A DNA stretch of 40,274 bases from UBA3305 sp002373555. GTDB lineage: Bacteria > Bacillota > Clostridia > Lachnospirales > Lachnospiraceae. Shown here piece after piece: positions 32,073-40,061 of the stretch. The DNA is taken from positions 1 to 40,274 of the forward strand of contig CAMOER010000023.1 of the NCBI GenBank assembly GCA_946612455.1, read 5' to 3'. A program made the translations under genes and the position numbers. The notes beneath the pieces were generated by a model. It did not search any database, was not told the DNA's origin, and was given only the letters and a program-made list of their open reading frames with translations. Numbering within the stretch: the stretch's first letter is position 1; each line of letters starts with the position of its first letter.

Positions 32073-34412
32073 ATGAGAAGGTTCTTCAGGGGACGCTGCA
32101 GAATGTTGTTTGCGGCAGCAGCTGTGATGGCTGTGCTGCTGTTTGCAGACGCAGGAAAAGTATGGGCAGGTGAAGGACTGGACGACACGGAATATCAAGC
32201 CAGTAAGATCAATTCCGAGGCTAAAAATATCAAGTTTACCGGCGGAGATACGATACTCTGGCTTGACGAGGATATGGAGCGTGAATCGCTCGATTGTGAT
32301 GCAGATCTTACGATCGAAAATCAGGGAAGCACCACGAATACACTCACACTGACCTGTGAAGGTCCGGGCAATATGCTTCGTGCCGGCGGGGATCTGCATC
32401 TCAAAGGAATAAATTTAAGAATTGTACAGAAAGATCCGAGTGCCGGACGTGCAATTGTGGGATGCAACATTACTATTGAAGACTGCAGTGTGGAGATCAT
32501 CAGCGGAACGAAGATCGAGGTGATCTCTGCTTCCGGATTCCTTGCGCTGCAGAACTGCAATTCCTTTAAGGTGAAAGCACCGGACGGATCCGGAAGTATT
32601 TCGGCAGGCAGTGAAGTAATGATCAGGGATTCGAAATTAGATCTGGAAAGCGTACATGGTATCGGAACGGCCCCCGGAGGAGCAGTCAGTCTGGAAAATG
32701 TATCCGGATCGATACATGCGGTGAACGGGCACGGGATTTCTTCAGAGAATATTTATCTTGCTTCCTGTAATCTGACGATTCAAGCAGTTGGTTACGGAAT
32801 TACTGACTACGACAGCAGTGCTTCCGCCATAACTGTTGCCGATAGTACACTGAATGTGAAAGCCAATTACGGAATTGATACGGCAGGCTTTGCAGGATTT
32901 TTCGGCTCGACAATACAGATCCAGGCTGTCCGCAATGCGCTCTCCGCAGCGTCGGTCGATCTTCAGGAAACGACAGGAACAATCGTCAGCACCGATCCGT
33001 CCAGCTTCGGCATCTGCGGAGATTCGGTGCATCTGGAGATCTGTGATCTGACCGTAAAGAGTACCTGGATCCCGCTGATGGCAAACCCGGGGGCCTTGAC
33101 ATTGTCCCAAAGCGACTATATTAAATCACCGGCGGAATATACCATCACAAAACAGACGATCGGCGGCGTGGATAGGGAATTCCTGACAGATCCGAAAGGT
33201 GCGAAGATCCTGGAGGTGGTCATTGCCAGGAAGCGCGTGTCCGATCCTTCCTGCACGGTTTCCGCCATCCCGGACCAGACGTATACCGGCGCTGCCCTGA
33301 AGCCAGCCGTCACACTGAAGTGGAAGGGCACGGCCATGGAAGCGAACACAGACTATACGATCGATTCTTATGCGAACAATACCAATGCCGGGACCGGAAC
33401 CGTGAAAATTTCCGGCAAGGGGTATTATACCGGTACGGTAAGCCGATCCTTTAAGATCAAGCCGGCTTCCATTACCGCTGCTTCGGCCGGCCCGATTGCT
33501 GATCAGACATATACCGGCGCAGAAATAAAGCCTGCACCCGTGCTCACTTTCAACGGGAAGACGCTGAAGGTAGGTACGGATTATACACTTTCGTATTCGA
33601 AGAACAAAGCGGTCGGCACCGGGACTGTGACGGTGACTGGAAAAGGGAACTTCACGGGGAGCAGAGCGCTCAGTTTCCGGATCGTTGAGAAAAAGCAGAC
33701 AAGCCCGGTAAGCCCGGTGAAGCCGGAAACGAATGGAAAAGCGAAAGACGGTACCGATGTTGGGAAAGGTGCCGAACTTGCTGTCGCCGACAAAGCGATC
33801 AAAGCCATGAAGAAAGACGAAGCGCCAGCCGGCAGCCGGTTCGGCCTGCTGCAGCTGAAGGCAGTCAGCACGAAGAAGACGTCCGTAAAGATCAGCTGGA
33901 AGAAGATATCCGGTGCGAAAAAATATATCGTTTACGGCAATGCCTGCGGCAAAAAGAATCAAATGAAGAAGCTGAAGACGACAACGAAGCGATCGGTGAC
34001 CTTCAAAAAGGTTGCCGGCAAAAAGGTGAAGACGAACAAATACTACAAATTCCTGGTCGTCGCAGTCGACAAGGACAGCAAAGTCATTTCCACCTCCAAG
34101 AGTGTCCATATCGCGGCGAAAGGAAATAAATATGGAAATGACAAAAAAGTAAAGACGGCCGCGGATAAAAAGAAAAAGAAGATCACGCTCAAAAAGGGAA
34201 AGACATTTAAGTTGAAGGCAAAGCCGGTGCCGGCTTCAAAGAAATTAAAAGTCAGCAGACACCGCGGGATCGCCTGCGAGACATCGGACAGCACGGTTGC
34301 CACGGTCAGCAAAAAAGGCGTGATCAAGGCCAAAAAGAAGAAGGGCAGCTGCTATATCTACGCGTATGCGCAGAATGGTGTATGCACGAAGATCAAAGTG
34401 ACTGTAAAATGA
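32073..34412 (+). CDS. Large secreted beta-helix and Ig-like repeat protein
   Basis: A 779-residue exported protein. A signal peptide (about residues 1-32, core LFAAAAVMAVLLFADA) is followed by a region of short beta repeats typical of a parallel beta-helix (about 45-345), two similar domains of about 75 residues sharing the motifs YTGA...KPA, TDYT and GKG-(Y/N)-(Y/F)-(T)-G (about 390-545), a Lys-rich fibronectin III-like domain (about 595-680) and a Lys-rich domain ending like Big_2. No LPXTG, SLH or choline-binding motif is seen, so anchoring may be by charge. ATG 32073 follows AAGGAGG. Its stop overlaps the dusB start. The first half is richer in A and T than its neighbours, which hints at a separate history. 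Role: probably surface binding. Confidence 0.8.
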   Translation: MRRFFRGRCRMLFAAAAVMAVLLFADAGKVWAGEGLDDTEYQASKINSEAKNIKFTGGDTILWLDEDMERESLDCDADLTIENQGSTTNTLTLTCEGPGNMLRAGGDLHLKGINLRIVQKDPSAGRAIVGCNITIEDCSVEIISGTKIEVISASGFLALQNCNSFKVKAPDGSGSISAGSEVMIRDSKLDLESVHGIGTAPGGAVSLENVSGSIHAVNGHGISSENIYLASCNLTIQAVGYGITDYDSSASAITVADSTLNVKANYGIDTAGFAGFFGSTIQIQAVRNALSAASVDLQETTGTIVSTDPSSFGICGDSVHLEICDLTVKSTWIPLMANPGALTLSQSDYIKSPAEYTITKQTIGGVDREFLTDPKGAKILEVVIARKRVSDPSCTVSAIPDQTYTGAALKPAVTLKWKGTAMEANTDYTIDSYANNTNAGTGTVKISGKGYYTGTVSRSFKIKPASITAASAGPIADQTYTGAEIKPAPVLTFNGKTLKVGTDYTLSYSKNKAVGTGTVTVTGKGNFTGSRALSFRIVEKKQTSPVSPVKPETNGKAKDGTDVGKGAELAVADKAIKAMKKDEAPAGSRFGLLQLKAVSTKKTSVKISWKKISGAKKYIVYGNACGKKNQMKKLKTTTKRSVTFKKVAGKKVKTNKYYKFLVVAVDKDSKVISTSKSVHIAAKGNKYGNDKKVKTAADKKKKKITLKKGKTFKLKAKPVPASKKLKVSRHRGIACETSDSTVATVSKKGVIKAKKKKGSCYIYAYAQNGVCTKIKVTVK

Positions 34413-35377
34413 ATCAAATGAATTTCAACGAATTATTTCACGGAACGTCCATACCGCTTTTCCTCGCGCCGATGGCCGGGGTGACGGATGAGACGTTCCG
34501 TCTTATCTGCAGAGCACACGGTGCGGATGTCTGCGTCACCGAAATGGTGAGCGCGAAGGCGCTGTTTTACAAAAACAAAAATACGGCAGAGCTGCTGTAC
34601 CACAGGCTGCCGGAGCACCCGATCGGCGTGCAGATCTTCGGAAATGAGCCGGAACTGATGGCGGAGCAGGCCGCGCTGATCGAAGAGGACTTCGATTTTG
34701 TGGATGTCAACATGGGCTGCCCGGTGCCGAAGGTCGTGAAGAACCAGGAAGGTTCGGCGCTGATGCTGGATCCGGATCTCGCGGAGCGCATCGTTTCCGC
34801 CATGGCGGAGAAACTGAAGAAGCCGGTGACCGTCAAGTTCCGAAAGGGATTTGACGATGCGCATATCAATGCGCCGGAATTCGCAAAGCGCATGGAGGCG
34901 GCCGGCGCCGCCGCGATCGCCGTCCACGGCCGCACAAGAGAGCAGTACTATTCCGGACAGGCCGACTGGGAGATCATCCGGCAGGTAAAGGAAGCTGTCC
35001 GTATCCCGGTGATCGGCAACGGCGATATCAAAAGTCCGCAGGATGCGGCGCGGATGCTTGCGCAGACCGGCTGCGACGGGCTGATGATCGCCAGGGCCGC
35101 CAGGGGCAATCCCTGGATCTTTGAACAGATCAGGGCCTATATATATAAGGAAGAAACTCCAACGGCACCAGATGTAGTGGCTGTCGCGGAAATGATCCTG
35201 GCGCATGCCCGCGGGCTGATGGAGACCCGCAGAGAGGATACCGCGATCCGCATGATGCGCAAGCATATCGGCTGGTATACCGCCGGCATGAAGCACTCCG
35301 CGTCGATCCGCCGGATGAGCAATACCGTGAGCACTTATCAGGAGCTGGAAGAGCTCTGCAGGGTGCTCGCAGGATAA
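34409..35377 (+). CDS. dusB: tRNA-dihydrouridine synthase, DusB type
   Basis: A 322-residue flavoenzyme that reduces uridine to dihydrouridine in tRNA. Visible motifs: LAPMAGVTDETFR (FMN site), VDVNMGCPVPKVVKNQEGSA with catalytic C104, VKFRKG, AVHGRTREQYYSG and PVIGNGDIKSPQDA. ATG 34409 overlaps the previous stop as ATGA, with no clear ribosome binding site, so translation probably depends on coupling with the secreted-protein gene; ATG 34418 is an alternative. A strong terminator follows the gene. Confidence 0.94.
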   Translation: MNQMNFNELFHGTSIPLFLAPMAGVTDETFRLICRAHGADVCVTEMVSAKALFYKNKNTAELLYHRLPEHPIGVQIFGNEPELMAEQAALIEEDFDFVDVNMGCPVPKVVKNQEGSALMLDPDLAERIVSAMAEKLKKPVTVKFRKGFDDAHINAPEFAKRMEAAGAAAIAVHGRTREQYYSGQADWEIIRQVKEAVRIPVIGNGDIKSPQDAARMLAQTGCDGLMIARAARGNPWIFEQIRAYIYKEETPTAPDVVAVAEMILAHARGLMETRREDTAIRMMRKHIGWYTAGMKHSASIRRMSNTVSTYQELEELCRVLAG

Positions 35378-35398
35378 GAACCATACTATACAGAAGCA

Positions 35399-35435
35399 AA
35401 AAGGGAACCGGCAGACCGCGCCGGTTCCCTTTTCT
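35399..35435 (+). terminator. Strong intrinsic terminator after dusB
   Basis: A perfect 14-bp stem AAAAGGGAACCGGC/GCCGGTTCCCTTTT with loop AGACCGC, ending in a T-run. Flanking A and T runs would allow function in both directions. Confidence 0.95.
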
Positions 35436-35461
35436 GTTATTCTCTTTTATGCTTCCTGATC

Positions 35462-35566
35462 ATGAACCCCGCCGCCGTCCGCCCGGCCTATATGGAAGCC
35501 TGCGTGGAAGCGCTTCGGGAGACCGTGGACAGGATCTATATTGATATGGAACAAAAATTCGTATAA
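35462..35566 (+). CDS. Possible 34-residue ORF, perhaps a gene remnant
   Basis: The frame from ATG 35462 to TAA 35564-35566 encodes an acidic, helical peptide beginning MNPAAVRPAYMEACVEALRE. It has no ribosome binding site and sits between a terminator and the S10 promoter. The amphipathic composition looks like the tail of a larger protein, so a decayed gene end is as likely as a real small gene. I do not recognise the family. Confidence 0.3.
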   Translation: MNPAAVRPAYMEACVEALRETVDRIYIDMEQKFV

Positions 35567-35574
35567 AAAAGTTC

Positions 35575-35603
35575 TTGCAATCCCCGCGATGATATAGTAT
35601 TAT
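35575..35603 (+). promoter_or_regulatory. Promoter of the S10 operon
   Basis: TTGCAA at 35575-35580 and TATTAT at 35598-35603 are separated by 17 bases. The first gene lies about 220 bases downstream, leaving a long leader. Confidence 0.7.
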
Positions 35604-35609
35604 TTCATT

Positions 35610-35830
35610 TGCTGTGACGTGATAGCTGTGAAGCAGGATGTTGCTGCCCCGGTGGGCAGGGAACTCCGGCGGAGCGAATGTCATGTTAGGAAACTGACGA
35701 CAGGTCACTGTACCAAATCATCTGCGGGAAGCAGAAATGACGTGTGTAAGTCTTTAGGACACACACGGGTGTGTGTACAGTCACCACTTGTCGGAGTGCG
35801 AAGCAAACCGAAAAGGAGGCGACTTTTTTT
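35610..35830 (+). promoter_or_regulatory. Structured leader of the S10 operon mRNA
   Basis: Predicted hairpins: CTGCCC/GGGCAG (35644-35659), CTCC/GGAG (35664-35674), TCTGC/GCAGA (35721-35735). Segment A GTGTGT (35742-35747) can pair with B ACACACAC (35759-35766), and B can instead pair with C GTGTGTGT (35769-35776); these are mutually exclusive. Leaders of S10 operons are regulated by L4 in enterobacteria; whether this unrelated leader is controlled is inference. The rpsJ ribosome binding site AAAAGGAGG is at 35810-35818. Confidence 0.6.
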
Positions 35831-36148
35831 ATGGCAAGTCAGGTAATGAGAATCATGTTGAAGGCTTATGATCACCAGCTGGTAGATCAGAGCGCGGCAA
35901 AGATCGTCGACACAGTGAAGAAGAGCGGAGCGCAGGTCAGCGGTCCCGTTCCGCTTCCTACAAAAAAGGAAGTAGTTACGATCCTTCGTGCCGTACACAA
36001 GTACAAAGATTCCAGAGAGCAGTTCGAGCAGAGAACGCATAAGAGACTGATCGACATCATCGCTCCGAACCAGAAGACAGTGGATTCCCTGTCCCGTCTG
36101 GAAATGCCTGCCGGTGTCTACATTGACATCAAAATGAAAACCAAGTAA
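35831..36148 (+). CDS. rpsJ: 30S ribosomal protein S10
   Basis: A 105-residue protein of the 30S head, also part of NusA/NusG antitermination complexes. The start MASQVMRIMLKAYDH and the stretch SGPVPLPTKKEVVTILR are diagnostic. ATG 35831 follows AAAAGGAGG; the frame is open further upstream but without family support. It is the first gene of the S10 operon. Confidence 0.97.
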   Translation: MASQVMRIMLKAYDHQLVDQSAAKIVDTVKKSGAQVSGPVPLPTKKEVVTILRAVHKYKDSREQFEQRTHKRLIDIIAPNQKTVDSLSRLEMPAGVYIDIKMKTK

Positions 36149-36164
36149 TCCATCACACTAGAAT

Positions 36165-36180
36165 GAGCGCGCGAGCGCTC
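36165..36180 (+). promoter_or_regulatory. Hairpin between rpsJ and rplC
   Basis: A 6-bp stem GAGCGC/GCGCTC with loop GCGA lies 17 bases before the rplC ATG. It may be an mRNA processing or stability element. Confidence 0.4.
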
Positions 36181-36197
36181 CGCTGTAGGAGGTAAGT

Positions 36198-36827
36198 ATG
36201 AAGAAAGCTATTCTGGCAACAAAAGTGGGAATGACCCAGGTCTTCTCAGAAGACGGAACACTTACTCCCGTCACGGTCCTCAAGGCCGGCCCCTGCGTGG
36301 TCACCCAGGTCAAGAGCACCGAGAACGACGGTTATGAAGCTGTTCAGGTAGGATTCACAGACAAGCGTGAAAAGCTGGTCGGAAAGCCCCTTAAGGGACA
36401 TTTCGAGAAAGCCGGCACAACACCCAAGAGATATGTCCGCGAGTTCAGATTTGAAGACGCTGCATCCTATGAGCTCGGCAAAGAGATCAAGGCTGACATC
36501 TTCGCCGAGGGAGACAAGGTAGACGCTACCGCGATCTCCAAAGGTAAAGGATATCAGGGCGCGATCGCAAGACACGGCCTGCACAGAGGACCCATGGCGC
36601 ACGGTTCCAAGTATCATCGTCATGCCGGTTCCAACGGTGCCTGCTCCGATCCTTCAAAGGTATTCAAGGGAAAGAAAATGGCAGGACACGGCGGTGCCAA
36701 GAAGGTCACCGTACAGAACCTTACGGTTGTCCGCGTAATGCCTGAAGACGATATCATTCTTGTAAAAGGCTCTGTTCCCGGACCCAGGAAGTCACTGATC
36801 ACTCTGAAAGAGACAGTAAAGGCCTGA
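36198..36827 (+). CDS. rplC: 50S ribosomal protein L3
   Basis: A 209-residue protein that binds 23S rRNA near the peptidyl transferase centre. MKKAILATKVGMTQVFSEDG at the start and the loop around GPMAHGSKYHRHAGSNG are diagnostic. An AGGAGGT ribosome binding site precedes the ATG. Length is normal. Confidence 0.97.
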   Translation: MKKAILATKVGMTQVFSEDGTLTPVTVLKAGPCVVTQVKSTENDGYEAVQVGFTDKREKLVGKPLKGHFEKAGTTPKRYVREFRFEDAASYELGKEIKADIFAEGDKVDATAISKGKGYQGAIARHGLHRGPMAHGSKYHRHAGSNGACSDPSKVFKGKKMAGHGGAKKVTVQNLTVVRVMPEDDIILVKGSVPGPRKSLITLKETVKA

Positions 36828-36852
36828 CGGGTGCGGAAAGGAGGACAAAAAG

Positions 36853-37473
36853 ATGGCAAAAGTTAACGTTTATAATATGGAAGGAAATCAGGTCGAAGAA
36901 CTTGAGCTTTCCGATGCGGTCTTCGGCGTAGAAGTCAACGAGCATCTGGTACATCTGGCAGTCGTACAGCAGCTTGCGAACAACCGTCAGGGAACACAGA
37001 GTGCAAAGACCCGTTCGGAGGTATCCGGCGGCGGAAGAAAGCCCTGGAGACAGAAGGGCACAGGACATGCCCGTCAGGGTTCGACCCGTTCCCCTCAGTG
37101 GACACACGGCGGCGTGGTATTCGCTCCCAAGCCCAGAGATTACTCCTTCAAGATGAACAAGAAGGAAAAACAGCTCGCACTGAAGTCTGTCCTGACTGCC
37201 TGCGTCAACGATGACAAGTTCGTCGTTCTGGATGCACTCAAGATGGAAGATGCCAAGACCAAAGAGCTGAAGAAAGTCCTGGATGCACTCAAAGTCGAGA
37301 AGGCTCTGGTGGTCATGGACAACAACGATCTGAACGTAGTGCTTTCCGCCAGGAACCTGCCCGGCGTAAAGACCGCGCTCGTGAACACCATCAATGTATT
37401 CGACATCTTAAAATACGATACGGTCGTGACAACCAAGGCCGGCGTAGCAGCAATCGAGGAGGTATATGCATAA
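36853..37473 (+). CDS. rplD: 50S ribosomal protein L4
   Basis: A 206-residue 23S rRNA-binding protein lining the peptide exit tunnel. The extended tunnel loop is visible as KTRSEVSGGGRKPWRQKGTG followed by HARQGSTRSPQW. In enterobacteria L4 also represses its own operon. The stop overlaps the rplW start by one base (TAATG). AAAGGAGG precedes the ATG. Confidence 0.97.
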   Translation: MAKVNVYNMEGNQVEELELSDAVFGVEVNEHLVHLAVVQQLANNRQGTQSAKTRSEVSGGGRKPWRQKGTGHARQGSTRSPQWTHGGVVFAPKPRDYSFKMNKKEKQLALKSVLTACVNDDKFVVLDALKMEDAKTKELKKVLDALKVEKALVVMDNNDLNVVLSARNLPGVKTALVNTINVFDILKYDTVVTTKAGVAAIEEVYA

Positions 37474-37772
37474 TGGCTGATATAAAGTATTATGACGTCA
37501 TTTTAAGACCTGTCATCACAGAGAAGAGCATGAATCTGATGGCAGAGAAAAAGTACACCTTCTATGTACATCCGGAAGCAAACAAGAGCATGATCAAGGA
37601 TGCTGTTGAGAAGATGTTCAGCGGCACGAAGGTCGAGTCCGTCAACACCATGAACTGCCCCGGCAAGAAGCGCCGCAGAGGCTATGTCGTCGGCAGAACG
37701 GCAAAGACCAAGAAAGCGATCGTTACTCTGACACCGGAGAGCGCAGACATCGAGATCTTCGAGGGTCTGTAA
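37473..37772 (+). CDS. rplW: 50S ribosomal protein L23
   Basis: A 99-residue protein at the tunnel exit, the docking site for trigger factor and SRP. VILRPVITEKSMNLMAEKKY and the basic loop GKKRRRGYVVGRTAKTKKA are typical. It is translationally coupled to rplD. Confidence 0.96.
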   Translation: MADIKYYDVILRPVITEKSMNLMAEKKYTFYVHPEANKSMIKDAVEKMFSGTKVESVNTMNCPGKKRRRGYVVGRTAKTKKAIVTLTPESADIEIFEGL

Positions 37773-37773
37773 A

Positions 37774-37814
37774 GAGGGCGCAGCCCCTCGTCTATACGGT
37801 CCTGCCCGGACCGT
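37774..37814 (+). promoter_or_regulatory. Two hairpins between rplW and rplB
   Basis: The first pairs GAGGG with CCCTC (37774-37789). The second is a perfect 7-bp stem ACGGTCC/GGACCGT with a 5-base loop (37796-37814). No T-run follows, so they are more likely processing or stability elements than terminators. Confidence 0.45.
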
Positions 37815-37841
37815 GATACGAAAAATAAGGAGCAATAAACA

Positions 37842-38687
37842 ATGGGAATCAAAAAGTTTAATCCGTATACTCCGTCACGGAGACAGATGACCGCGCTGGA
37901 TCACAGCGAGATCACCAAAAATACGCCTGAGAAGTCCCTGACCGTCGCGCTGAAGAAGACAGCCGGCAGAAACAACCAGGGCAAGATCACCGTTCGTCAT
38001 CACGGCGGCGGCGAGAAGAGAAAATACAGGATCATCGATTTCAAGAGAAACAAGAAGGACGGCATGCCCGCCAAGGTCATCGGAATCGAATACGATCCCA
38101 ACCGTACAGCCAACATCGCACTGATCTGCTATGAAGACGGCGAGAAAGCATACATCCTTGCACCCGAAGGTCTGACCGACGGCATGACCGTTATGAGCGG
38201 CGAGCATGCAGAGCTCCGCATCGGAAACTGCCTCCCGCTGGCGAACATCCCCGTAGGTACCCAGGTACACAACGTCGAGATGCATCCCGGCAAGGGCGGA
38301 CAGCTGGTCCGTTCCGCAGGAAACTCCGCACAGCTCATGGCGAAGGAAGGCAAGTTCGCAACCCTGCGTCTTCCCTCCGGTGAAATGAGAATGGTCCCGA
38401 TCGGATGCCGCGCAACACTCGGTATCGTGGGCAACGGAGAGCACTCCCTGGTCAACATCGGTAAAGCCGGACGCAAGCGTCACATGGGCATCCGCCCGAC
38501 CGTCCGCGGTTCCGTTATGAACCCGAATGATCATCCCCACGGCGGCGGCGAAGGTAAGACCAGCATCGGTCGTCCCGGTCCTTCCACTCCCTGGGGCAAG
38601 CCTGCTCTCGGCCTGAAGACCAGAAAGAAGAAGAACAAGTCCAACAAGCTGATTGTCCGCAGACGCGACGGCAGAACACTGAAATAA
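37842..38687 (+). CDS. rplB: 50S ribosomal protein L2
   Basis: A 281-residue protein needed for subunit joining and peptidyl transfer. The start MGIKKFNPYTPSRRQMTALD, the core KITVRHHGGGEKRKYRIIDF and the C-terminal MNPNDHPHGGGEGKTSIGRP loop, with its conserved histidines, are diagnostic. AAGGAG precedes the ATG. Confidence 0.97.
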   Translation: MGIKKFNPYTPSRRQMTALDHSEITKNTPEKSLTVALKKTAGRNNQGKITVRHHGGGEKRKYRIIDFKRNKKDGMPAKVIGIEYDPNRTANIALICYEDGEKAYILAPEGLTDGMTVMSGEHAELRIGNCLPLANIPVGTQVHNVEMHPGKGGQLVRSAGNSAQLMAKEGKFATLRLPSGEMRMVPIGCRATLGIVGNGEHSLVNIGKAGRKRHMGIRPTVRGSVMNPNDHPHGGGEGKTSIGRPGPSTPWGKPALGLKTRKKKNKSNKLIVRRRDGRTLK

Positions 38688-38701
38688 GCAGGAGGTAGAA
38701 A

Positions 38702-38983
38702 ATGTCTCGTTCATTAAAGAAAGGTCCTTTCGCAGATGAGCATCTGCTTAAAAAAGTAGACGCACTTAATGCGTCCGGACAGAAGACTGTTATTAAGACC
38801 TGGTCACGCCGCTCCACTATCTTCCCTTCGATGGTAGGACATACGATCGCTGTTCATGACGGCCGCCGTCATGTGCCGGTATATGTCACCGAAGATATGG
38901 TCGGACATAAGCTGGGTGAATTCGTTGCCACCAGAACTTACCGCGGGCACGGTAAGGACGAGAAGAAGAGCAAGGCCCGCTAA
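38702..38983 (+). CDS. rpsS: 30S ribosomal protein S19
   Basis: A 93-residue protein of the 30S head. MSRSLKKGPFADEHLLKKVD and TWSRRSTIFPSMVGHTIAVH are diagnostic, with a basic disordered tail. AGGAGG lies 7 bases before the ATG. Confidence 0.97.
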   Translation: MSRSLKKGPFADEHLLKKVDALNASGQKTVIKTWSRRSTIFPSMVGHTIAVHDGRRHVPVYVTEDMVGHKLGEFVATRTYRGHGKDEKKSKAR

Positions 38984-39006
38984 GCGTTAGGAAAGGAGTC
39001 AAGATC

Positions 39007-39393
39007 ATGGCAAAAGGACATAGATCCCAAATTAAAAGAGAAAGAAATGCCGTAAAGGACACCAGGCCTTCCGCAAAGCTGTCATACGCCCGCGTACCGG
39101 TCCAGAAAGCATGCTTCGTGCTTGATGCGATCCGCGGCAAGAGCGCAAACGAGGCCCTGGCTATCGTTACATACAATCCCAGATACGCATCGGAAGTCAT
39201 CACCAAGCTTCTGAAGTCCGCGATCGCCAATGCCGAGAACAACAACGGACTTTCCGCTGACAATCTGTATGTGGCGGAGTGCTTCGCTAACAAAGGACCC
39301 ACGATGAAGAGGATCCAGCCCCGCGCACAGGGCAGAGCCTACAGGATCTTAAAGCGCAGCAGTCATATCACCATCATACTGGATGAGAAGTAA
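39007..39393 (+). CDS. rplV: 50S ribosomal protein L22
   Basis: A 128-residue protein whose beta hairpin reaches into the peptide exit tunnel near the macrolide site. The hairpin tip region KRIQPRAQGRAYRILKRSSH is intact, without visible insertion or deletion of the kind linked to macrolide resistance. AAAGGAG precedes the ATG. Confidence 0.96.
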   Translation: MAKGHRSQIKRERNAVKDTRPSAKLSYARVPVQKACFVLDAIRGKSANEALAIVTYNPRYASEVITKLLKSAIANAENNNGLSADNLYVAECFANKGPTMKRIQPRAQGRAYRILKRSSHITIILDEK

Positions 39394-39404
39394 GGAGGAG
39401 CGAA

Positions 39405-40061
39405 ATGGGACAGAAGGTTAATCCTCATGGTTTAAGAGTCGGCGTCATCAAAGGCTGGGATTCAAACTGGTATGCCGAGCGTGATTTCGCTGATAACCTG
39501 GTAGAAGACCATAAGATCAGAACATATCTGAAGAAGAGACTCTATGAGTCTGGCGTGAACCGCATCGAGATCGAGAGAGCGACCGACCGCGTAAAGGTGA
39601 CCGTGTTCACCGCAAAGCCCGGAATCGTCATCGGTAAGGGCGGCGCCGAGATCGAGAAACTGAAGGCAGATGTCCAGAAGATGACAGCCAAGAAGCTCTT
39701 CATCGATGTTAAGGAAGTTAAGAGACCCGACCGCGAGGCTCAGCTTGTTGCAGAGGGTATCGCAAGACAGCTTGAGAACCGTGTTTCCTTCCGCCGTGCC
39801 GTGAAGTCCGCGATGGGACGCTCCATGAAGAGCGGCATCCAGGGCATCAAGTGTGCAGTGGGCGGAAGACTCGGCGGAGCCGACATCGCCCGTTCGGAGT
39901 TCTATTCGGAAGGAACCATCCCGCTTCAGACACTGCGTGCCGACATCGACTACGGTTTCGCAGAGGCCAACACCACCTACGGTAAGGTCGGCGTCAAGGT
40001 CTGGATCTACAAGGGAGAAGTGCTTCCCGCAAAGAAGAATAGAGAAGGGAGCGAAAAATAA
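39405..40061 (+). CDS. rpsC: 30S ribosomal protein S3
   Basis: A 218-residue protein at the mRNA entry site. The start MGQKVNPHGLRVGVIKGWDS and the KH-domain loop PGIVIGKGGAEIEKLK are diagnostic. AAGGAGG precedes the ATG. Its stop overlaps the rplP start by one base. Confidence 0.97.
   Translation: MGQKVNPHGLRVGVIKGWDSNWYAERDFADNLVEDHKIRTYLKKRLYESGVNRIEIERATDRVKVTVFTAKPGIVIGKGGAEIEKLKADVQKMTAKKLFIDVKEVKRPDREAQLVAEGIARQLENRVSFRRAVKSAMGRSMKSGIQGIKCAVGGRLGGADIARSEFYSEGTIPLQTLRADIDYGFAEANTTYGKVGVKVWIYKGEVLPAKKNREGSEK

Larger units (their letters stand above)
35378..35830. other. Gap between dusB and rpsJ
   Basis: The 453 bases hold the dusB terminator, a possible 34-codon open frame, the S10 operon promoter and a structured leader, each described separately. 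Confidence 0.8.
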
